Positions 1 through 6,273 of a stretch of DNA of 10,511 bases are shown here, in pieces. The notes under the pieces are model-generated. The model saw only the letters and a list, made by a program, of their open reading frames with translations, did no database searches and was not told the origin of the DNA. The stretch spans positions 1 to 10,511 of the forward strand of contig CAJWOB010000056.1 in the NCBI GenBank assembly GCA_913043885.1, written 5' to 3'. The translations under genes were made by a program, and so were the position numbers. This stretch comes from an uncultured Spirochaetaceae bacterium. GTDB taxonomy: Bacteria; Spirochaetota; Spirochaetia; SZUA-6; Bin103. Numbering within the stretch: position 1 is the stretch's first letter; each line of letters begins with the position of its first letter.

Positions 1-1
1 T

Positions 2-729
2 GGTGAGCGACTGCGTGCCGACGTAGACGAGTTGATGGCTCGCCGCGAGCTCGGCGAAACGCCGATGATCATTTCGCTCCCGGAGTTGGGATTGCTTACC
101 TCGCATCCGCCGGTCTTGGAGCTCGTCACCTCCCTAATGGGTGGCGAGTTTGCTCTGCACCACATCCACGCCTCGCGTCACGACACCGGCCGCGAAGGCG
201 TCGGCTGGCACCAGGACTACGAGCAGTACCCGCAGACCAACCGCACGCACCTGATGGTCCACGTCTTCTACTACCTCAACGGGCTGAATGGAGAGGTTGG
301 CGACCTGATCCTGCTGCCCCGCTCGCAGGGCCTGATCTTCGGTCGGGACGAGCACCAGGTGTTCGGGACGGCCGACCTGCCGGGGTCGGTTGTCGTGGAT
401 CTGCTTGCGCCCGGCTCGGTCGTGATCGTCCACTCGGCCGTGCTGCACGGACGCCGGCCCAAGCCGGGGGCGAGAATAGCCCCCGCTACTTCGTCGACGT
501 CTCATACTGTCAGCGCAGCATCCGCTGGCCCGGCTACGGCGGCGCGCAGCGCTACGATGAGATCAATCGCTTCGCGCTGGAGAGCGGCCTGGACCGCGAC
601 GGCCGTTACGCATTTGTCTACGACTCGGATCAGTTTTTCGACACCGCGGCGGCGGCAGCCTGGCTCGCGGAGAACGACCGTGGCAGCCTGGCGGAGCGCT
701 TCATAGGGGACGCCGACTCAGACCGGTAG
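2..729 (+). CDS. PhyH-family Fe(II)/2-oxoglutarate dioxygenase, 5'-partial and frameshifted
   Basis: Likely hydroxylates a small organic substrate; the substrate is unknown. The frame is open to the left edge, so the true start lies outside the window; the first internal starts are TTG 32 and ATG 35. Counting from base 2, the iron-binding H-x-D is HQD at residues 70-72 (in GWHQDYEQ). The distal histidine is in HSAVLHGRRP at about residue 149, and GDLILLPRSQ sits where the family often has a PGSH-like strand. The reading frame then breaks. In the G run at 466-470, adding one G restores PKPGGENSPRYFVDVSYCQ and a sensible C-terminus ending ADSDR at TAG 727-729. Without it, the frame gives arginine- and serine-rich nonsense to about 706. 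It is the only plus-strand gene in the left part and converges on the minus-strand block. Family assignment is firm; whether the break is real is not. Confidence 0.85.
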
Positions 730-931
730 CCCGGCCCGCTAGGGTGCGGCGGTCATCCATGACGCGCTCGACGACCAAGCAGGCATCGACGTAGGGGCGC
801 GCCGCGCCACCGTCGTGGCCGCCCTCGGCAGCGTAGGCATAGTCGCTCAGGTCGATCCTGACTCACACGCCGGCATCAGCCAGTGCGGCGAACAGCACCT
901 CCGCGAATCCACGGTCGAGCCGCTCAGCGGC
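701..931 (-). pseudogene. possible decayed coding fragment, family not recognised
   Basis: This stretch between PhyH 1 and the RNase H-like gene has no intact gene of ordinary length. One minus-strand frame reads like protein with strong G/C at third positions: RLDRGFAEVLFAALADAGV, then TGA at 863-865, then VRIDLSDYAYAAEGG and further plausible sequence (YVDACLVVERVMDD) to TGA at 701-703. A single CGA-to-TGA change would explain the internal stop. No start codon with a ribosome site is evident, and its last 29 bases overlap PhyH 1. I do not recognise the family. It could be the C-terminal remnant of a gene once following the RNase H-like gene, or chance openness in GC-rich DNA. Confidence 0.25.
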
Positions 932-1478
932 TCAGCTCATCTTCGAGCTCGGCGGCCGAGTCCATGACGGTGTCCACGTTCGTCCTCCCTTTGCAGAGCC
1001 GGTCGGCGACGTCGTTCCAGCGCGAGAAGTCGGTAGCCTGACCATCATGACCACCATGGTGGATGAAGTGAGCCTTTGCGAACCGCTTCCGCAGCAGCAA
1101 CTGCCGCGCCACGGGAACCCGTTCCACCAGATAGGGGTGGCGCACCGTCCACCAGCCGTTGATGTAGTAGGCGCTCCACAGGAAGTCGGACACGATGACG
1201 AGCTGCGCCGCGTCAGGGGCCAGCTCGAGCGCGAGGATGACCCCGTCCAGCTCGCTACCTACGGCACGAGGCGCGTCGGGGCGGCATGCGCAGACGCAGC
1301 GTGCACCGCCATCGGTGGCCCGCACTGCTGCGGCGTGCCAGCCGTCCGTCCCACCGTCGGTGAACGCCCAGGTGTGGGCGCGGTCGATCCGTTGCGAGGC
1401 CTGGTAGGCGATCGGCCAGCGCCGCTGCTCCCGCTCCACCGTGGTGGCGCGGGTGGACGCCACGGTCAACGCCGGCAA
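924..1478 (-). CDS. RNase H-fold protein (ribonuclease HI-like)
   Basis: Predicted RNase H-type nuclease that would cut RNA in RNA-DNA hybrids. All four acidic catalytic positions of the fold can be placed in 184 residues: D41 in AFTDGG (strand 1), E76 in GSELDGVILALE (helix A), D98 in IVSDFLWSAYYI (strand 4) and D159 in WNDVADRLC (last helix). H144, in FIHHGGHDG before that helix, matches the flexible histidine region of RNase HI. The start used is TTG 1478, directly abutting the sulfatase TGA (1479-1481). GTG codons at residues 6 and 14 are alternatives, and no clear Shine-Dalgarno supports any of them. The first 30 residues precede the fold and may not be translated. It ends the minus-strand block. 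An RNase H downstream of catabolic genes is unusual; it may be a passenger or act in something other than replication. Confidence 0.72.
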   Translation of the reverse strand: MPALTVASTRATTVEREQRRWPIAYQASQRIDRAHTWAFTDGGTDGWHAAAVRATDGGARCVCACRPDAPRAVGSELDGVILALELAPDAAQLVIVSDFLWSAYYINGWWTVRHPYLVERVPVARQLLLRKRFAKAHFIHHGGHDGQATDFSRWNDVADRLCKGRTNVDTVMDSAAELEDELSR

Positions 1479-2969
1479 TCAGTAGAACCGGCGCCCGAAG
1501 GGGCTCTGCTGCACCGGCGGCTGGCGGAAGTGCTGCTGTGGGGGCGAGCGCACCAGGTCGCGGTCAGCAAGCATCGCGGTGTCGCCGTGATCGCGGCACC
1601 AGTCGATGAGGGCCTTGCGCAGCTCCGCCCTGACCGCGTCGGCCTCGGCCTCCACTCCCACGGACGCGCCCGCAGCCGCTACGAGATTGGCCAACTCCGC
1701 AGGATCCGCGCGTAGGTCGTAGAGCTCCTCGACGCCGCCAGCCTCGTGGTAGATGTACTTCCAGCGCGCGTCGCGCAGCATGTACTGCTGCCGCGGTGCA
1801 TCGTGGCACTGGACGGCCAGACGCTCTCGGACCGGCGCGCCGCCGGCAAGCGTCGCGCTGAGGTCGCGGCCATCCAGGTCCGGCACCTGCGCTGCGCCGG
1901 CAGAGGCCAGCAGCGTCGGCATCAGGTCCTGCAGCCCCACCAACGCATCGCACCGCTCGCCGGCCGGTAGCTGACCGGGCCAGCTGACCATGAGCGGCAC
2001 CTTGCTGGACCCCTCGTACATCACCTCTTTGAAGTAGTGGCCGAAGTCACCCAGCATCTCGCCGTGATCGGCGCAGAACACCACGATGGTGGTGTCCCTC
2101 AGCCCGCGCTGCTCGAGGAAGTCGAGGATGCGACCGACCTGTTGATCTTGGAAGGTAACCAGGCCGTAGTAGAACGCCTTGATGGTACGGCGCGCCTCCG
2201 GCGACAGCCGGTCCCACTCGTATTCAGCCGGTCGGCTGGCCAGCGCGGGCAGGCCACGCTCGGCTAGCAGCTCCGCGCTCCCCACCGGGTCGGGCATCTG
2301 CCGCGGATCGTAGTGCGCGTCGAAGGGGCGCGGCGGGTCGAACGCCGAATGCGGCTTCGGAAACGAGCTGAACATCAGGAACGGCTGGTCCGAGTGGGAT
2401 GCCAGGTGGCGGTCCAGATGGTGGAGGGTGCGCGACGCCACCCAGGCGTCCACGTAGTGTTCCGCTGGCACTATGCTGGCCGCCGCAAACACGTCGTTGT
2501 TGCCGAGGCCGTTGGCACGTGAGTAGCCGGCCCAGTCGGTGGTCTTCAGGTAGTCGATGTAGTCCTCGATCCCTAACTGCAGCGCTCGTGGATCGAACTT
2601 GACCAGCGCCCGGCCCGACTCGGCCACCTCCGTTACCTGGAAGCCATGGGTCACCCGCGGCTTGTCGGGCGGCATCTATGGGAGATAGTGAAGCTTGCCG
2701 CATGCGTAGGTGCGGTAGCCGGCAGTGCCGAGCTCGGCGGGCAGGGTGCGGAAGCCGTCGCGGAGCGCGCCGCCGTTGCTCTTGATGCCGGTGCACCGGT
2801 GCGGGTAGCAGCCGGTGATGAGCGAGGCGCGGGCTGGGACGCAGATCGGGTCGGGGGTGTAGGCCGCGGAGCAGCTCACCCCGCTGGCGGCGAGACGATC
2901 GATGTGTGGCGTCTCGACTAGGTGATTGTCGTTGCAGCCGAGTGCGTCCCAGCGCAGCTGGTCCGCCAT
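1479..2969 (-). CDS. formylglycine-dependent sulfatase, interrupted by an in-frame TAG
   Basis: Sulfate ester hydrolase of the alkaline-phosphatase superfamily. The N-terminal part (2676-2969) starts MADQLRWDALGC with metal-binding aspartates and carries the cysteine-type maturation motif C43-V-P-A-R47 followed by ASLITG, where Cys becomes formylglycine. It runs to GKLHYLP and meets TAG at 2676-2678. The same frame resumes at once with MPPDKPRVTHGF and continues 398 residues to TGA 1479. This second part has CADHGEMLGD at about residues 201-210 (metal-binding D203-H204), KEVMYEGSSKVPLMV, and a C-terminal YDLRADPAELANL. Together about 496 residues, a normal sulfatase length. Codons upstream of ATG 2969 add the usual KPNILLI strand, so the true start is probably earlier; CTG 2993 is in frame, with no in-frame ATG between it and the PhyH stop at 3054. 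Substrate unknown; the neighbouring BNR protein suggests glycans. Neither half alone should be active. Confidence 0.9.
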
Positions 2970-3053
2970 TATCAGCAGGATGTTGGGCTTCAGAGCGTCA
3001 GGGTAGCCGCCATGCTGGTTCGTGCGTAGCGCGCGCCGGCGCCAGCCGAGAGC

Positions 3054-3812
3054 CTAGCCGGCGAAGCGCACCATCGGATGCTCGAACGACACCGGCATCG
3101 CGTCGCCGTCCTGCGTGGTGGTGCCCGGCGCCATGTAGTGGAACGCGAAGGCGCGCCGTTGGCGCCGGCTGCGATTGGGGCCGCTGGCGTGGAAGGTCAG
3201 GCAGTGGTGGAGCATCGCGCCACCGGCGGGCAGATCGACGGTCACCGCCTTCGTTTCGTCGGCCTGAGCACCGGCGTCCAGCAGCGGGCCGGTTGCCGTA
3301 ACGCGGTCGTGGGCCACCAGCTCGCGATGGGAACCGGGGATGACCCGGATGGCGCCGTTGTCATCGTCCACGTCGTCCAGGGTTATCCAACAGGTAACCG
3401 CCGTTGCCGGCGTGCACTTCCAGTATGCGTTGTCCTGATGCCAGTAGATCGACCCGCCGTCGCCCGCAGGCTTGTAGAGCGCCTGGTCGCCGTATAACTG
3501 CAAATTGGGGCCAACCAGGGGCGCCACCCGCTCCACTATGTCCGACAGGGACGCCAGGCGACGGAAGTGGATGTTGCGCTGACACAGCCTCATCACCTGC
3601 AGCATCCGCTCGCCGTCGTTGCGGGAGAGGTCGCGGGCCGCAAGGTCGCGGGCCGCAAGGTCGCCAGAGACGGTCTCGTCAGGCTCGAACAGCGTCGCGT
3701 ACTCGCCACGCAGCGTCTCTACCGCAGACGGCTCCAGCAGGCGCCCGAGCGACAGAAAGCCATCCCGGGCGAACGCCGCCGCATCGGCCTCTGACGACGC
3801 GGCGACTGCCAC
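3054..3812 (-). CDS. PhyH-family Fe(II)/2-oxoglutarate dioxygenase (252 aa)
   Basis: Intact, typical-length member of the phytanoyl-CoA dioxygenase family, cytoplasmic, substrate unknown. The N-terminal AFARDGFLSLGRLL is the usual family opening. Iron ligands are H125 and D127 in IYWHQDNAYW and the distal H208 in HHCLTFHASGPNRS. The arginine that pairs with 2-oxoglutarate should be in RRQRRAFAFHYM, residues 216-227. DNGAIRVIPGSH (151-162) is the family's core strand and turn. It starts with GTG, three bases after the TAG of the BNR gene, so co-transcription with it is likely. Residues around 51-62 (DLAARDLAARDL) come from a 15-base tandem duplication that kept the frame. Of the four PhyH copies here it is the closest to the classic family pattern. 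Confidence 0.93.
   Translation of the reverse strand: MAVAASSEADAAAFARDGFLSLGRLLEPSAVETLRGEYATLFEPDETVSGDLAARDLAARDLSRNDGERMLQVMRLCQRNIHFRRLASLSDIVERVAPLVGPNLQLYGDQALYKPAGDGGSIYWHQDNAYWKCTPATAVTCWITLDDVDDDNGAIRVIPGSHRELVAHDRVTATGPLLDAGAQADETKAVTVDLPAGGAMLHHCLTFHASGPNRSRRQRRAFAFHYMAPGTTTQDGDAMPVSFEHPMVRFAG
3628..3663. repeat. 15-bp tandem duplication inside PhyH gene
   Basis: Unit aggtcgcgggccgca occurs at 3628-3642 and 3643-3657, followed by a partial third copy (aggtcg, 3658-3663). It encodes DLAAR twice in the minus-strand PhyH protein and does not shift the frame. The two full units are identical, which points to a recent slippage duplication in a loop before the catalytic core. Confidence 0.85.
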
Positions 3813-3815
3813 CGC

Positions 3816-4925
3816 CTAGCGCAGTCGCGCCCAGCGGATCTCCATCGCCTGGGCGTCACCGGCGTAGTACACAACAATGGCATCTCCGCTGGGCAGGGGA
3901 GCGGCGCAGGGCAGTCCATAGTTCCACTCCCCCATATCGGCGAGTAGCTCGCCGGTACCGGCGATGCTGGCCCCCGACTGCGCCGCCTGATCGTGGACTA
4001 CCACTTCAGTGCCGGCCTCGAACGGGGCGTCGATGGCGGCGGCACGTCGCGCCCGAATGGAGCGCGATCCGTAGCGGTCCACCCACGCCAGTACCACGCT
4101 GCCATCGGGGAAGATAGCGGGCCGCGACGGCTGATCGCTGAAGCCGAGTGGCTCGGGCCCGCTCCAGGTACGGCCGTCGTCACGGCTGATCCTGCGGTGG
4201 ATGTCGAGGTAGCGAGCTGCCTTGGAGTCGTAGGTCCAGGTAAAGCTCACCACTGCGCCGTCCGGCGCGACCGCCGCCCGCTGGTCCCAGTTGAAGATGC
4301 GGCCGGTGGGATCCGCCGCTACGACGGTGGGCGTCCCCCAGGTGGCGCCTTCGTCGTCGGAGAACAGGTACACCACTTTCTGCAGCCACGGCGAGCTGTC
4401 CTCGTAGTGCTTGTTGGACTCCAGGCTCAGCGCCAGCCTGCCGCTCGACAGCTGCAGCACCGGGCTGGTGACACTCGGCGGACCGACGTCGTCGGGGGTA
4501 TCTACCGCCCACAGATCTCCCCAGGTGGCGCCGTTGTCTTCCGAGAGCGCGAGCAGCACGGTCAGCGGCAGACACCCCTCCGTCTCCTCGTTGAACAGCG
4601 GCTTGCCTGGATAGGCCTCGCGGTCCACCCACAACAGGACGGCGAGCAGCCGCCCCGGCGCCAGCTCGGTGATCTGAGCTGCGCTCAGCGAGCCGCGCAC
4701 CCCTGCGAAGGAGGTGGCAAACGGCTGCGATGGCTCGCTCCAGGTGTCGCCGCCGTCGCCGGAGACCCGGATCTCACAGACGCCGGCCGGGTCGTCCTTA
4801 TACGCACCGAGCTTGTAGCTGCAGATCATCGAGCCGTCGGCAAGGGCGGCGACGTGCGGCGCCGATGCCACGGCACGACTCCCCTCGCCTGCCAGTGCGA
4901 CGACCCCTCTGTCGGTTATCTCCAT
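3816..4925 (-). CDS. sialidase-like BNR/Asp-box beta-propeller protein
   Basis: A 369-residue protein with four Asp-box repeats (S-x-D-x-G-x-T-W): SGDGGDTW 55-62, SEDNGATW 128-135, SDDEGATW 189-196 and SRDDGRTW 247-254. Their spacing of about 60-70 residues is that of a six-bladed propeller of the sialidase/neuraminidase superfamily. The start is ATG 4925, two bases after the TAG of the upstream PhyH gene. The frame stays open upstream to 5078, but that part overlaps PhyH, is arginine/alanine-rich and is judged spurious. No signal peptide is visible, so the protein is probably cytoplasmic. The first-blade sequence GSRAVASAPHVAALADGS lacks the usual sialidase R-I-P motif. Sialic acid cleavage is therefore not certain; another glycoside or a non-catalytic binding role is possible. 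It is tightly placed between two PhyH genes. Confidence 0.85.
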   Translation of the reverse strand: MEITDRGVVALAGEGSRAVASAPHVAALADGSMICSYKLGAYKDDPAGVCEIRVSGDGGDTWSEPSQPFATSFAGVRGSLSAAQITELAPGRLLAVLLWVDREAYPGKPLFNEETEGCLPLTVLLALSEDNGATWGDLWAVDTPDDVGPPSVTSPVLQLSSGRLALSLESNKHYEDSSPWLQKVVYLFSDDEGATWGTPTVVAADPTGRIFNWDQRAAVAPDGAVVSFTWTYDSKAARYLDIHRRISRDDGRTWSGPEPLGFSDQPSRPAIFPDGSVVLAWVDRYGSRSIRARRAAAIDAPFEAGTEVVVHDQAAQSGASIAGTGELLADMGEWNYGLPCAAPLPSGDAIVVYYAGDAQAMEIRWARLR

Positions 4926-4927
4926 TT

Positions 4928-6151
4928 CTAGACCACCAGCGGCGCCATGGCCCGCTCGATGGTAACCTCGGCCGGCAGCCGCTCGAAGTAGTAGGCACTG
5001 GATGGACCGAGAAAACCCTGCACATGGGTCTCGTCGCTCCCCTGCAGCACCGCATCCAGCGGGCCGAACCTTCGCCACAGCTGGTCCAGCTCCTGCGCTG
5101 AGAGTGACGCCAGCAGCTCAGCCTGCAGTCTTGCGCTGAGGGACGCGTCGGCGTCCACATCGCTGCCGCTGCCAGGCGCGCCATCGCTCGCTGCCAGCTC
5201 GCGGAGATGGCGGAGGGCAATCATCACCTGGATGAGGCAGGAGAGCCTGGCCTCTTCCGCGGGATGGAGGTGTGCGATCTGGCGCTCTAGGCGGCTCTGG
5301 TCGCCGGCGAGCACCGCCCGATACAGGTCGAGTAGCACCGCTGCCTCCTCGCGGAACAGCTCGATGGTACGCGCCAGCCGGCGGTATGCGGCAGACCCTT
5401 CCGGCAGCAAGTCCAGTCCGCGCTCCCGCAACGTCGTGTCACGCTGATGGGGAAACGTATTGCCAAAGCTGCGGTAGCCGAGATGCACGGTGCGACGCTT
5501 GTTGGTCGAGTAGCGACTACCCCAGTGAAGCAGCGAGTTGTTGTAGAACACCCCATCCCCCACACCGAACTCCACCGCGATGTCGCCACTCAATGCGGTG
5601 GTAGTGCCGCCCGGGGCCACCAGCTCCGCGCGCTTCGATTCGCTGGTGAGGCGCCGGTGACTGCCCGGGACGACGTGCAGAATCGCCTCCTGGTAGAGAG
5701 CGATGTTCCACTGCACGTAAGAGGGGCCGTTGGCCTCGTCGTCGGCAATGATCTCGCTGAGAGGGCCGTCCTGATCCGGCCGGACGTCACGGTGCCAGTT
5801 GCGGGGATCGGTTCCCCATGCTTGACCGGTCGGTTGCTGCGGCGGCGGGTCGTGCTCCGGGTTGCACAGGACGGCGATGTTGCCGACGCCCAGCTGACTC
5901 TCGGGGCAGCCGAGGGCCTGCGCCGAAACCCCAAAAGTGTTGTCGTGGAGTGCAAACTCCAGGCCTAGCCGGCTGCTCTCATCCGCCAGCTGCACCAGAT
6001 CCGAGCGCGGCGTCGGGTTGCTGTCCCAGCCAGGGTCTGTCGCCCGCGCCCGTGCCACGGTGGTATCCACGCTATCGCGCAGCGGCTGCAGCAGGTCGGC
6101 CGGCACAACATCGTGCACGATGACGAAGCCGTCATGCGTGCAGCTGGTCAC
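4928..6151 (-). CDS. PhyH-family dioxygenase with long C-terminal helical extension (407 aa)
   Basis: First gene of the minus-strand block. The N-terminus THDGFVIVHDVVPADLLQPL is the standard PhyH opening. Probable iron ligands are H and D in RNWHRDVRPDQ (about residue 120) and the distal histidine in NNSLLHWGSRYSTNKRRTVHLGYRS, where the following arginines would bind 2-oxoglutarate. ILHVVPGSHRR supplies the core strand. After about residue 235 come some 170 more residues, largely charged and apparently helical, with an Asp/Ser-rich linker (SGSDVDADAS). PhyH proteins are usually 250-300 residues, so this is an added domain of unknown role. GTG 6151 is the only sensible start: an in-frame TGA lies six codons upstream, and a nearby ATG is in another frame. 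Its start is only 20 bases from ATG 6172 of the divergent DUF3604 gene. Confidence 0.87.
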   Translation of the reverse strand: MTSCTHDGFVIVHDVVPADLLQPLRDSVDTTVARARATDPGWDSNPTPRSDLVQLADESSRLGLEFALHDNTFGVSAQALGCPESQLGVGNIAVLCNPEHDPPPQQPTGQAWGTDPRNWHRDVRPDQDGPLSEIIADDEANGPSYVQWNIALYQEAILHVVPGSHRRLTSESKRAELVAPGGTTTALSGDIAVEFGVGDGVFYNNSLLHWGSRYSTNKRRTVHLGYRSFGNTFPHQRDTTLRERGLDLLPEGSAAYRRLARTIELFREEAAVLLDLYRAVLAGDQSRLERQIAHLHPAEEARLSCLIQVMIALRHLRELAASDGAPGSGSDVDADASLSARLQAELLASLSAQELDQLWRRFGPLDAVLQGSDETHVQGFLGPSSAYYFERLPAEVTIERAMAPLVV

Positions 6152-6273
6152 GCATATCCGCGGTCAAATGGATGCCTTCCATGGGTGTAACTGCCGACAG
6201 CGTACCGTCGCAGACGCCGCCTCCGCCACGTCGACGGGGGCATGGCGGGGCAGTAGGCTGGCCGCCGACCACC
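6152..6273 (+). promoter_or_regulatory. candidate promoter for the DUF3604 gene, divergent spacer
   Basis: TCGACG at 6231-6236 and TAGGCT at 6254-6259 are separated by 17 bases and match the sigma-70 -35/-10 pattern at 4 of 6 and 3 of 6 positions. They lie just upstream of in-frame GTG 6274, which would leave a very short leader. The peptide encoded by 6172-6273 is proline/arginine/glycine-rich and unlike the protein that follows, which supports this segment being regulatory rather than coding. Weak by sequence alone. Confidence 0.25.

Noticed and set aside
466..470. Phase variation by homopolymer slippage
   Set aside because: The runs are only 4-5 bases, shorter than typical phase-variable tracts.
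1047..1715. 222-codon plus-strand frame
   Set aside because: Antisense to the RNase H-like gene and sulfatase C-terminus; no recognisable motif.
2676..2678. TAG read as an amino acid
   Set aside because: TAG ends several intact genes at positions abutting the next gene, so it works as a normal stop here.
3993..4931. 312-codon open frame on the plus strand
   Set aside because: Lies antisense to the BNR gene, whose Asp boxes are clear; composition is that of a GC-rich shadow frame.
4926..5078. Extension of the BNR gene to an upstream start
   Set aside because: The extra 51 residues overlap the PhyH C-terminus and look like out-of-frame sequence; ATG 4925 fits the spacing.
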